Both the position numbers and the translations under genes were made by a program. 29,265 nt of DNA from a virus. Where the stretch lies: positions 1-29,265 of IMG/VR virus record IMGVR_UViG_3300021963_000491; one strand, 5' to 3'. Positions 11,776 to 19,853 of the stretch are shown piece after piece. Positions within the stretch are counted from its first letter, which is position 1; each line of letters begins with the position of its first letter. The notes beneath the pieces were generated by a model. The model was given only the letters and a program-made list of their open reading frames with translations, was not told the DNA's origin and made no database searches.

Positions 11776-14127
11776 TTATGCTGGATATCTGCCGTTATTC
11801 GGTAAGTCATACGTGCGAGTGTTAGCTGTAGCGAAGTCTTTAGCTATATCTTTAAGAGGCATTCCTGCACGAATAGCTTTGGCCACTGAGATAGGATTAG
11901 ATGAATCTAAGCCATTATCTGCAATGAATCTTCCTTTCTCACGCTTTCTAAAATAAACTCTGCGCTCCCAGTAATGTTTACAATTGACTGAGCCTTTGTA
12001 TAACCACACGCTATAGGTAGAGCCATTGTGGCCCATGTTAGGATTAACTGAGTTGCTATCTGAACTCATTGCAGTTAAATCTTCGTAACGATAAACATAA
12101 CCAGCTTTAGCAGCGCTTACCATTTGTCTGCAGAACTTGCGGCTGTTAGCGCTTAGATTCTTAGAGTAAGAATAACGAATCTTATAAAGTCCGCTATCCA
12201 TTTCAGAAGGTAAATCAGGATCTGCATAGCTGCGAACTGATGCAAGATTAACAGGCTCAGCTTCGATTAATTCCCACTCATCCTCATCTACTATCTCGCC
12301 CTTATCTTCTAAAAATTCACACCACCAATTCTCATCATCTTCGGTAAAAATTGGAGGCTTCTCTTGTGGATCGGCTGAAAGCTCAGCTTTATATCTGTTG
12401 TAAATTGCAGTAGCCCAGTCTCTCCCTGCATCACCTCCCCATAACTGCCATGCTACTCTGCCTGCTGTTGGAAAGCCTTCCTCTCCCTGATTCCATCCTG
12501 TAGCTTCCTTATCTACAGCGTGACGTTCAAAGTAGCTGTACATTCGTGTAATGGTCTCATAAGATAGATTACGCTTATTGCTGATATCGCGAGCTCTCGC
12601 TACTCCTACCTCAGTACCCCCTCTGCCATATTCCTCTCTCCACTTTAAACCTAACTCAGCCTCTGCGGCCATCTCGTTAGTAGGCTCGAATGACTCAGGA
12701 ATCTCTAAATTAGTCTTTTTTTTTTGAGCAGATAGCTTAGCTACTGCACTTCCCTGCGATGGCTCAAACATTGCCGTAGCTACATCTATTGGAAGTTGTA
12801 GGAACTGAACTAAGAATACAATAGCTTGCTCTTTAGTTAATGTTCCTGCTCCTACACTTGCTACAATTTCAAGTGCTGAACTAATTTGAGCACCATTATA
12901 AGTAACATCACTTACTGAAGCGCCTGCTGGTGCTACAGGTGCAGGTGCATTTACATCAGTTGTTGCATTATCTGCAATAGCTGTAGGTGCTATTTGTGGC
13001 GCTGCCTCAGCTGCATCAGCGAATATATCATTAGACTCAATGTATAAATCAGCCACAATGCCCATGCCCTTAAATATCTCTTCAAGTGAATCAGTTATAA
13101 TCTTTTGATATGGCTCAATGATGTTTCTGTTAAAGATGCGGTAAGCGCTCTTCATCTCATCAGCGTTGCTTCCTAATCCTCCTGCATCACGAATACCAAA
13201 TAATAGAGGTGAAGTAACTCTATGCGCTGCTAAGATGTTTTCTCTTGACTGCACGCTTAATTCTTGCCACTGCTTATCAGCATCACTCATAGGCACTAAG
13301 TCTAAACGTGGTGCTCTATCAGCTGATTCGTTAAATGTGAATACTACCTTACCTGCTTTCTTAGCACCCACCATTGTCTCCCAATTTCTGCGAATAGCCA
13401 TCTGCTCTTCAGGATCAGGGATGCCATTGTTCATGTGCAAGAAATAGCTTGGTGCCATTCCATTGCTTAAGAATGCTCTATAAAATTCGCTAATGTCGCG
13501 AGTGATTTCAATGTAGTTAATAGCACTGTAATAATCAGGCTTAGGATAGTAAGCAGAGCCTGGTGTCATCACTCCAATAAACAACACTTGCGAAGGCTCA
13601 TCTGCTTTCGTTGTTGGATTGTACATCGGGATGAACACAGGGATGTTTTTCTTCTTACGTGTATCACTCCAATCTTTAGAGTAGTAGATACCAGGTATAA
13701 TATCTTCTTCGTTAGCTACAGCTAAGCGGCAGTTCTCGTATGGTAAGTGATTAATCTTAGCAATGGTGCTTCTATCTACTGACCAAATCACCTCTAAGTA
13801 ATAGCCGCCCTGCATCTTTGCATCCAATGCTATTGGCCTGCGAATAGTATTTAATTTAAGTCTATCTATCTCGCGTTGAGCAGCAGGATTATTGCTCTTA
13901 ATTTCCTTCCCTGCTATCATAAATGAAATGCTCATAGTTAGAGCAGAGTGCACAGGAGAGGCATAGTACAAATCAATGAGATAATTGCTAAACAAGTTAG
14001 CCTCGCCAAGTGTTACCCATCCTTTGGGAGTCTCTTTCTCGGTAGCTTCTTGTGGCATTGCTGCTCCAAGATTCACTAACATTGGTGCTGAGGTCTGTGC
14101 TATATTATCCATTGTACGTGATGTCAT
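11776..14127 (-). CDS. Portal protein fused to two further head-associated modules (783 aa)
   Basis: Residues 1 to about 365 look like a phage portal: SPVHSALTMSISFMIAGKEI, then LEVIWSVDRSTIAKINHLPY, and the late motif HRVTSPLLFGIRDAGGLGSN. A low-complexity Ala/Pro/Thr linker (about 370-405) follows. A second module at about 480-595 carries GRGGTEVGVARARDISNKRN, RMYSYFERHAVDK and AWQLWGGDAGRDWA, a conserved phage domain. The last 190 aa (RYSYSKNLSANSRKFCRQMV, NPNMGHNGSTYSVWLYKGSV, NCKHYWERRVYF) resemble the C-terminal part of MuF-type minor head proteins. The portal ring is the DNA entry channel. The fusion presumably delivers the minor head parts with it. The start overlaps the upstream gene by 23 bp, and Met6 at 14112 is an alternative start. 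Confidence 0.8.
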   Translation of the reverse strand: MTSRTMDNIAQTSAPMLVNLGAAMPQEATEKETPKGWVTLGEANLFSNYLIDLYYASPVHSALTMSISFMIAGKEIKSNNPAAQREIDRLKLNTIRRPIALDAKMQGGYYLEVIWSVDRSTIAKINHLPYENCRLAVANEEDIIPGIYYSKDWSDTRKKKNIPVFIPMYNPTTKADEPSQVLFIGVMTPGSAYYPKPDYYSAINYIEITRDISEFYRAFLSNGMAPSYFLHMNNGIPDPEEQMAIRRNWETMVGAKKAGKVVFTFNESADRAPRLDLVPMSDADKQWQELSVQSRENILAAHRVTSPLLFGIRDAGGLGSNADEMKSAYRIFNRNIIEPYQKIITDSLEEIFKGMGIVADLYIESNDIFADAAEAAPQIAPTAIADNATTDVNAPAPVAPAGASVSDVTYNGAQISSALEIVASVGAGTLTKEQAIVFLVQFLQLPIDVATAMFEPSQGSAVAKLSAQKKKTNLEIPESFEPTNEMAAEAELGLKWREEYGRGGTEVGVARARDISNKRNLSYETITRMYSYFERHAVDKEATGWNQGEEGFPTAGRVAWQLWGGDAGRDWATAIYNRYKAELSADPQEKPPIFTEDDENWWCEFLEDKGEIVDEDEWELIEAEPVNLASVRSYADPDLPSEMDSGLYKIRYSYSKNLSANSRKFCRQMVSAAKAGYVYRYEDLTAMSSDSNSVNPNMGHNGSTYSVWLYKGSVNCKHYWERRVYFRKREKGRFIADNGLDSSNPISVAKAIRAGMPLKDIAKDFATANTRTYDLPNNGRYPA

Positions 14128-14515
14128 TATCTATTGTTAAATTCGGCTCAGTATAGCGTGGAGTAGTAATATCTTCAACGATTAAATACCCCTTCTCAAT
14201 TACTCCCTCTACTGCCGCATTGGTAGGATCTAAGTTAGTGCTGCTATTTTGGCCATAAACTATGTACGAGAATCTCGCTGGGTAGTTAATTAATAGGCTT
14301 GCAGCTGTTGGTGTGTTGGCGTTTGTGCCAATCTGAATGGTAGTGTACCTATCATTTTCAGCTATCTTGGTAGGGATAGCGTAAAGCTTCTGAAGTGTCT
14401 GCTCGTTAGTTAATTCAAGCAGATAATGTGTGTATGTATTAGACAGCAAAAGCTCCCCTTGCTTGAGTGTCAAGTAGAGGAGCTGTGCTGCTGTATTTTT
14501 GAGTAAATAAATCAT
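14105..14515 (-). CDS. Conserved structural-module protein (136 aa)
   Basis: The precise role is not known. The protein begins MIYLLKNTAAQLLYLTLKQG and is beta-rich throughout (YTHYLLELTNEQT, ASLLINYPARFSYIVYGQNS, GYLIVEDITTPRY). It has no membrane helix or enzyme motif. The location between the tail-tube candidate and the portal, with a 23-bp overlap into the portal gene, points to a small virion or head-tail joining protein. I recall similar ~130-aa proteins in Bacteroidetes siphophages. Confidence 0.6.
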   Translation of the reverse strand: MIYLLKNTAAQLLYLTLKQGELLLSNTYTHYLLELTNEQTLQKLYAIPTKIAENDRYTTIQIGTNANTPTAASLLINYPARFSYIVYGQNSSTNLDPTNAAVEGVIEKGYLIVEDITTPRYTEPNLTIDNDITYNG

Positions 14516-14539
14516 GCTTTAAAGATAGCACAATTTAGT

Positions 14540-15088
14540 TTACAATGTACCTGCTTCTACAGTAACAGTTGCGAAGTCTTCAAATGGAGTATCTCCAGCG
14601 CCTTGATCAAGTAAGTATGCCTTATCTTTCTCCTCGCCTGTGAAGGTCACGGTATATCCTACGAGGTCACCCTTGGTAGTACCGGTAGTAGTAGTGAATG
14701 CAGTAACCTCAACACCATCTTTGTAACCACACATCCAAATGTTATCGTTATTATCTTGTACAAAAAGTACGTTGCGACCTTTAGCGATGTTTTGAAGTTG
14801 TAGTGAACGTGCAGCAGTCATTCCATGGAATGAAGCTACGATAGTTTGAGTGTAGTATACAGTACCATTTTCAATAGAGATTGTAGCCTCTTCAGTAAAT
14901 GATCCTGTGTGCTTAGGTAATTCGAATTCGTAAACGCTACCTGTGTTAAGAGCAGTAACTAAGTTACTTGTTCCGTCAATAGTAGCAGTGTTTGCGAATG
15001 TAGAGTAATCTCCAAGATAGATGGCTTTAATGCCACCGATAGCCTCTTTACAATTTACTAAAAATCCTGCGGTAGTTAGACAGCTCAT
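14540..15088 (-). CDS. Major tail (tube) protein candidate (182 aa)
   Basis: The 182-aa product is beta-rich and Thr/Gly-rich, with a helix near residues 89-103 (MTAARSLQLQNIAKGRN). It has the repeated strand pattern of phage tail-tube proteins, e.g. ATISIENGTVYYTQTIVASF and LVGYTVTFTGEEKDKAYLLD. The size is typical. It directly follows the major capsid gene, behind a strong hairpin that could set a lower expression level. It would polymerise around the tape measure. The main alternative is a capsid decoration protein. Confidence 0.68.
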   Translation of the reverse strand: MSCLTTAGFLVNCKEAIGGIKAIYLGDYSTFANTATIDGTSNLVTALNTGSVYEFELPKHTGSFTEEATISIENGTVYYTQTIVASFHGMTAARSLQLQNIAKGRNVLFVQDNNDNIWMCGYKDGVEVTAFTTTTGTTKGDLVGYTVTFTGEEKDKAYLLDQGAGDTPFEDFATVTVEAGTL

Positions 15089-15125
15089 GTGTTTTTTATT
15101 ATTTAATTAGTTAAATATTCTTTGC

Positions 15126-15159
15126 AAAGAATGGGCAGCTCTTAGCCAACCCACTCTTT
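15126..15159 (-). terminator. Post-capsid hairpin, probable attenuator or partial terminator
   Basis: Minus-strand AAAGAGTGGG pairs with CCCATTCTTT over 10 bp (one G-U). Inside, GGCT pairs with AGCT around a 3-nt loop. It begins 17 nt past the capsid stop. No long U tract follows. A partly overlapping palindrome, ATTCTTTGCAAAGAAT (15117-15132), shares the CTTT arm and could compete. A stable hairpin here could protect the capsid mRNA 3' end or reduce read-through. Confidence 0.6.
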
Positions 15160-15176
15160 TAACAAAGGAGTATTAA

Positions 15177-16106
15177 TTAGGGATTCATGAATCCTAAGAT
15201 AGCCTCAGCAGGAACTGCTACTTGCGTACCAGCGCGGAACTTCATAACCATTCTTACGTTGTCTGATCCATCAGTTACAGACATATCTACAACCTTCACC
15301 TCATTGAAATCAGATACAGTGTCAGTACCGAAGAACAAGTTTTCAGGCTTAGCGAACAATGCTACGTTGTCAGGAATACCTGGGCAAACATAGATTTCGT
15401 ATCCATCGAACATCAATGGGTAGTTAGAAGCAGCGTTGAACTGTTGCAAATATCCCAAAGCGCTTAACGCTTGGCGGTAAAGTTGAGCAGTCTTACGGTT
15501 AACGTAAAGCTTAACAGATGCGTCTCCAATCAATGTAGCAGGAAGTGCAGCCATCAAAGTCTCAAGAGATGCAATAACGTTAGATGAAGTGAATGCGTTA
15601 GCGAAGTCAACATCAGGAGTACCACTCTTAGCAGTATCCAACACTTTCAAAATACCATTGAAAGCAGTGTAAGAAGAGCTCTCAAAGTTACCTTGCCACA
15701 AAGTGTATTCGATATTCTCAGCTACTTTACCTGAAAGATGCGCGATTAAGAAATCAGCGAAGTTAGCAGGGATAGTATCGTTAGCAAATCCGCGGCCTGT
15801 TTGAGCAGCTTCCCAATCTTTTGCGAATTGGTCTTTACAAACTTCAACGTTTACTTTAAGGTCTGTAACAGTCAATACACGCTCAGCCAAAGTCAAAGTA
15901 GAGTCTGCATTGTCGAAGTCACAACCCCATGCTTTTACGATGTCAGTAGAAGCTAACGTCTTAAGTACCATCTTGTACTTAACATTCTCTTTTACTGTGA
16001 TGTAGTTGTTAGCAATAGTGTCTCCTGACAATACTGCTGCGCTGATATACGGCAGAGCTAACTCGCCAGCATATGAGCTTGAAGAAATGGTTAAATTAGT
16101 TGCCAT
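15177..16106 (-). CDS. Major capsid protein
   Basis: The 309-aa protein is the best major capsid candidate. It has the right size, a Thr/Ser-rich N-terminus, and a central helical domain (RGFANDTIPANFADFLIAHL, then AENIEYTLWQGNFESSSYTA). A late domain has LYVNRKTAQLYRQAL and DGYEIYVCPGIPDN. The C-terminus reads VRMVMKFRAGTQVAVPAEAI, the beta-rich ending typical of HK97-fold capsids in these phages. It follows the protease and scaffold, the canonical head-assembly order. The A-rich leader upstream suggests strong translation, and a hairpin follows downstream. Confidence 0.82.
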   Translation of the reverse strand: MATNLTISSSSYAGELALPYISAAVLSGDTIANNYITVKENVKYKMVLKTLASTDIVKAWGCDFDNADSTLTLAERVLTVTDLKVNVEVCKDQFAKDWEAAQTGRGFANDTIPANFADFLIAHLSGKVAENIEYTLWQGNFESSSYTAFNGILKVLDTAKSGTPDVDFANAFTSSNVIASLETLMAALPATLIGDASVKLYVNRKTAQLYRQALSALGYLQQFNAASNYPLMFDGYEIYVCPGIPDNVALFAKPENLFFGTDTVSDFNEVKVVDMSVTDGSDNVRMVMKFRAGTQVAVPAEAILGFMNP

Positions 16107-16133
16107 TTTTTTTGTTTGTTTTTATGTTTGTTT
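16107..16133 (-). promoter_or_regulatory. A-rich tandem-repeat leader of the capsid gene
   Basis: Between the scaffold stop and the capsid ATG the minus strand carries AAAAACAAACA twice, separated by T, then a run of A up to the start codon. There is no Shine-Dalgarno sequence. In Bacteroidetes, initiation is known to depend on A-rich upstream DNA more than on Shine-Dalgarno pairing, so this is a likely strong translation-initiation region. Confidence 0.6.
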
Positions 16134-16706
16134 TTATTTGAGTTTATTAATCATAGCGTAGGCACGTTGCTGTGCAGTCATGCGAGACATATCTACGTGT
16201 TGTGTTGGTGCTGTTTGACGAGCTTGCTTAACAGTTACTGCTGCTGGTGCTTGTGAAAGCTCTACAATTTTCTTTTCAGCAGCGCTAAGCTTAGCTTCGA
16301 ATTCAGCAATGATGTTGTTAAGTAGTCCTTCTACTTGCTCTTTTGAGTAAGTCTCAGCTACTTCTTGCTCTACAGTAATCTCTACTTCAGGCTTTTCTTC
16401 TACAACATCTTCAATAGATGCAATAACTCCACTTGCTACAACGATTTTCTTACCGTTGTCTAAAGTGTATTCGCCATCTGCAAGAGGTGTAGGATTGCCG
16501 TCTGCATCCATTACGAATATCTCTACTCCCTCAGCCCATTCTGCTGCTGGTGAATAGATCATAGTACCATCAGCCAAAGCGCCCTCTGCCATCATCTCTA
16601 CCTTGGTAGATTCTTCAACGGCAGGAGTCTCTTCTACTGACAATTTCACCCCATGCTTTGAAAGCTGTGGAGCGAACTTTTCTAAAATTTCAGAAATCAT
16701 GTTCAT
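16134..16706 (-). CDS. Capsid scaffold-like protein (190 aa)
   Basis: The gene lies between the protease and the capsid, the normal place for a scaffold. The 190-aa chain is acidic and low in aromatics. A middle beta-like region has ALADGTMIYSPAAEWAEGVE and PLADGEYTLDNGKKIVVASG. A coiled coil (about residues 116-155, KEQVEGLLNNIIAEFEAKLS) leads to a basic C-terminus (MTAQQRAYAMINKLK), as expected for a capsid-binding tail. It would direct prohead assembly and be degraded by the neighbouring protease. Confidence 0.75.
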   Translation of the reverse strand: MNMISEILEKFAPQLSKHGVKLSVEETPAVEESTKVEMMAEGALADGTMIYSPAAEWAEGVEIFVMDADGNPTPLADGEYTLDNGKKIVVASGVIASIEDVVEEKPEVEITVEQEVAETYSKEQVEGLLNNIIAEFEAKLSAAEKKIVELSQAPAAVTVKQARQTAPTQHVDMSRMTAQQRAYAMINKLK

Positions 16707-16731
16707 GTGTTATAATTATTAGTGGAAAAAA

Positions 16732-17325
16732 TTAAGAATTCATTTCAAGTGCTTGAGCCAATTCAGCCAACAGCTTCTCTAAGTCTTTCTCTTCTACGTT
16801 CTTCTCAGTTAATGGTGTAAACCATCCCTCAATAGAAAAGCCTTTAACCTCGCCATTCTTTACAGCTGCCCAAGTAGCATCATCATCTACCTTCACACCA
16901 ATCATCCAAGTGCCATCAGGAAGCTCGAAGCCGTAGTTATCACCTTTATCAGCTCCAAACTTAATCCATGATTCTACTACTGTAAGATTGTTTACAGGCA
17001 TCTCATGCTGGATAGTATGGTTATGGTGCATGTTACGCTTAAGGAACTCTTGAGCAGTTTGCTCTATGGTCTCTTTAGAGTAAGTGATAAAGTACTTCTC
17101 TCCATTGCCATCGTATCTAACTATAGGCTGATTAGGAATCAATGCAGGGCCATACAGCATACGCTTCTCTCCATCTTCTACGCGAGCGAGCATTAGATTC
17201 TGTTTGCTTAGCGCTACAAAGTCTACCATTATAGCAGGCTCACTAACTAAGCTTACAGCGTAGACTCCCATGTTAGAATCATCTTCGCCTAAGCCGTATT
17301 CTATTAACTTCAATTTATCATTCAT
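16732..17325 (-). CDS. XkdF-like prohead serine protease
   Basis: The protein resembles the XkdF type of prohead protease seen in PBSX-like and Bacteroidetes phages: MGVYAVSLVSEPAIMVDFVA near the N-terminus, then FLKRNMHHNHTIQHE (His-rich, about residue 85), LTVVESWIKFG and GEVKGFSIEGWF (about 165). The conserved H and S (HH...H and GFSIEG) fit the herpesvirus-protease-like catalytic His/Ser. It matures the prohead by cutting scaffold and possibly capsid. I start at 17325 (MNDKLKL), overlapping the 52-aa gene by 8 bp. The start at 17349 would add eight residues and overlap more. Confidence 0.8.
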   Translation of the reverse strand: MNDKLKLIEYGLGEDDSNMGVYAVSLVSEPAIMVDFVALSKQNLMLARVEDGEKRMLYGPALIPNQPIVRYDGNGEKYFITYSKETIEQTAQEFLKRNMHHNHTIQHEMPVNNLTVVESWIKFGADKGDNYGFELPDGTWMIGVKVDDDATWAAVKNGEVKGFSIEGWFTPLTEKNVEEKDLEKLLAELAQALEMNS

Positions 17326-17476
17326 TATCGTATGTTTCTGATATTTCAAATAGTATAGCGTTCACAACCTCATCAATTATAGCCTCAGTATCTTCAAGCT
17401 CTGTTCTATCAATTTCAGATAGAGCATTTCTTACTCCTCTCGCTACGCACTTTTTAAGTAGTGGAAAGTTTGCCAT
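17318..17476 (-). CDS. Small helical protein between tape measure and protease (52 aa)
   Basis: A 52-aa frame starts MANFPLLKKCVARGVRNALS and is almost entirely helical, with an acidic C-terminal half (ELEDTEAIIDEVVNAILFEI). It begins 5 bp after the tape-measure stop, and its end overlaps the chosen protease start by 8 bp, exactly filling the gap. The function is unknown. It has no membrane helix or metal motif. Confidence 0.62.
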   Translation of the reverse strand: MANFPLLKKCVARGVRNALSEIDRTELEDTEAIIDEVVNAILFEISETYDNE

Positions 17477-17481
17477 ATTCG

Positions 17482-19656
17482 TTATAAATAAGATTGATCA
17501 ATAATCTTTTGTCGCGCTTCTAACGCGTTGGCTACATTGCCTGCTAACACATAAGTCTCTACTGTACCTGGGCCATTAGGATTAAACTGCCCACCGCTGA
17601 AGTCAATAGCCGGTGCATTAGCTTGAGTAGTGCTATCAGTATTGCCAGTCTGATTCATTGACGTATCAGGACTTGTTCCACCGAATTGAGTCTTAGCAAT
17701 CTTAGCCACGTTAGCAAATCCCATTACACCTACTGCTACTGCTTGCGCTATTTTAACTGATGTTGGAACTGTCTCAGGTGAGTTAAGTGCTTTAACAATA
17801 GCTGCATAAGTATCTACTAAAGACATAGCTATATTTAAAGCTTTGTTAGTGTTGAATTGTCTCTTAGCAGTTTTCTCAGTGCGTGCAGTGAAGCTCTCGT
17901 TAAGTGCAGTTAATGCAGTTAATCCTTGCTTAACTGTATCCACTCTTAACTGCGTTTCGGCCTCTGCATATTTCTTAGTAATATCTAATTCAGCCTTAGC
18001 TTGTTTGTCTTTTAATACTTGTGCATTTTGACCATAGTATTCAGCCTCAGTAATAAGTTGAAGATAATGCTCTCTTACTTGTTTTAATTCTAACTCTTGA
18101 GCAGATAAACCACCTTCGTAAATACTCTCTTGAATTGTCTCAATCATTGTCTGCTCATCAGCCATAGCTTGAGCGTACGCATCATTATAAGCTTTTTGTA
18201 GTCCAAGTTTTTTATTGATCTTGTCCTGCTCAAGTTTATACTCTCTTTCGTTTTGACTAATCAATAATTCAGATACCGCATTGGTATACCACTCTTCCAC
18301 AAGTAATAAGTCAGCACCATTCTTTTTAGCCTCTTTCTTTTTCTTTTCGTACTGCTGTCTTATCAACTCTAATTCATAAGCATCTGCTGAGTTAAATGAT
18401 TTGAATAAGTCATTTCTAAGCTCTTGCTCAAAATCATTACGAGCATCTATTTTCGCTTGTCTTGCATCAGCTGCCTCTTTTTCAATTTGCGCTTCAGTCT
18501 TTTTAATTACATCTTGAAGTAATTTAATGTCTGCTTCGGTTTGTTTAATTCCAAATATATCAGCATCTTTCCAAACCTTCTCGTTGTTATCTTTTACTTG
18601 CTCACCTAATGAAGCTACAAAGTCAGCAGCTCCACCCATTTCAGTAGTTACATTAGCTTGTAATGCTTGCTGCTCTTTTAACTTTACATTAGCCTCATCT
18701 AAAAGTTGATTTAACTTTTGAGTAGATTGTTGCTTTTTTAATTCAGTTGCTTGAGCATCACCTAATAATCCATAAGCTTCTACTAATCCATCATTATACT
18801 CTTTTTGTGCGCTGGCTGCATTAACTGCTAATTGATTTTGAAGCTCTATTTTTTTATTATAAGACTCTTGTAATTTTTCTTTGTCTCTACTTATTTCAGC
18901 AATACGCATCTGCGTTTCTTGCTGTTTAATCTGATTCTTTAATAATTGCTCCTGAAGTCTATACTGAACAAATGAAGAATCACCATAAGCCTTGCTCAGA
19001 GCTATTTGCTTTGTTAAGCTTTGCTCTTGTTTTTTCATAGCCTCAAGCGACTTCTCCAAATAGTATTTTACTTTAGCTACTCCATTAGCTTGGTACATTT
19101 CAAATAGAGCAGTAAGCTCTTCCCAGTATGCAATAATTCCTGCAATAATACTTGCTAACAATAATAATGGATTAGCAGCAATAGCTTTACCTAACGCTTT
19201 TACACCCGCAACACCAGCTCTAAATGCAGCACTTAATCCTTCTCCTAAAGCTTTAGTATCAATTCTATTGATATTCGCTGTTACTAAATTTAAAGATTGT
19301 GTTAAACCTTCAAAATCTAAGTTCATTATCTGCTCACCCATCATTCCGAATGAGTTGCGTAAACCTTCAACAGCAGGGCCTGTATTACCTCTTACAGCAT
19401 CAGCAGCATCATTCATCCTATCCTTAAGCTCACCCATTTTAACGGATAGCTCATTGAATTTCTCAGTGCCTGGATCGTATTTATCTTGCTCTTTTCTTAA
19501 CTCAGCATATTGCTGCTTAAGGCCTTTAGTAGCCTCTTCAACCTTAGTAGTAGAATCATCTACTTTCTTAAGCTCTTTGTTAATCTCCTCTAATCCTACA
19601 AAAGTTCCATCATCATTGAAGAGGAGCTTTAATATCATTTCTTGTGGTGCTGCCAT
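17482..19656 (-). CDS. Tape measure protein
   Basis: The 724-aa protein sets tail length. It is long and helical with extended coiled coils (about residues 15-90 and 190-600) rich in Gln, Lys, Glu and Ala. A hydrophobic segment (about 155-176, AANPLLLLASIIAGIIAYW) follows a Gly/Ala-rich stretch. A second hydrophobic part occurs near 625-665. The C-terminus is polar and Gly/Asn-rich. At roughly 1.5 Å per residue it would specify a tail of about 110 nm, a siphovirus-like tail. The start codon shares one base with the stop of the 65-aa gene. It lies before the head genes instead of after them. Confidence 0.85.
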   Translation of the reverse strand: MAAPQEMILKLLFNDDGTFVGLEEINKELKKVDDSTTKVEEATKGLKQQYAELRKEQDKYDPGTEKFNELSVKMGELKDRMNDAADAVRGNTGPAVEGLRNSFGMMGEQIMNLDFEGLTQSLNLVTANINRIDTKALGEGLSAAFRAGVAGVKALGKAIAANPLLLLASIIAGIIAYWEELTALFEMYQANGVAKVKYYLEKSLEAMKKQEQSLTKQIALSKAYGDSSFVQYRLQEQLLKNQIKQQETQMRIAEISRDKEKLQESYNKKIELQNQLAVNAASAQKEYNDGLVEAYGLLGDAQATELKKQQSTQKLNQLLDEANVKLKEQQALQANVTTEMGGAADFVASLGEQVKDNNEKVWKDADIFGIKQTEADIKLLQDVIKKTEAQIEKEAADARQAKIDARNDFEQELRNDLFKSFNSADAYELELIRQQYEKKKKEAKKNGADLLLVEEWYTNAVSELLISQNEREYKLEQDKINKKLGLQKAYNDAYAQAMADEQTMIETIQESIYEGGLSAQELELKQVREHYLQLITEAEYYGQNAQVLKDKQAKAELDITKKYAEAETQLRVDTVKQGLTALTALNESFTARTEKTAKRQFNTNKALNIAMSLVDTYAAIVKALNSPETVPTSVKIAQAVAVGVMGFANVAKIAKTQFGGTSPDTSMNQTGNTDSTTQANAPAIDFSGGQFNPNGPGTVETYVLAGNVANALEARQKIIDQSYL

Positions 19657-19853
19657 TATGCTATGCTATAAATTATTAATCCAATTAAGCTTACTAACCC
19701 TATTAGTATAGTGTAATTAATAGCCCTTATTTGCCACACCTTTAAGCGTGCGTGATGGATACCACTTGCTTGGTGAAATTCTTTACTCTTGCCAGGTACA
19801 CCTGAGCGCAATAAAGTCATACTATAGATAATATCTTCGTAAGGATTTGTCAT
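19656..19853 (-). CDS. Small single-helix membrane protein upstream of the tape measure (65 aa)
   Basis: The first 42 residues are polar (MTNPYEDIIYSMTLLRSGVP, then HQASGIHHARLKVW). The end is one transmembrane helix (INYTILIGLVSLIGLIIYSI). It overlaps the large tail protein gene by 4 bp and shares a base with the tape-measure start. It might act in tail assembly at the membrane or be a minor tail protein. No family is recognised. Confidence 0.65.
   Translation of the reverse strand: MTNPYEDIIYSMTLLRSGVPGKSKEFHQASGIHHARLKVWQIRAINYTILIGLVSLIGLIIYSIA

Noticed and set aside
13166-13447. Plus-strand open frame of 93 aa
   Set aside because: It is antisense to the portal domain and no protein pattern is recognisable.
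19268-19711. Plus-strand open frame of 147 aa
   Set aside because: It lies entirely opposite the tape-measure gene and its upstream junction. The sequence is Ser/Leu-rich, as antisense of a coiled coil gives, with no motif.
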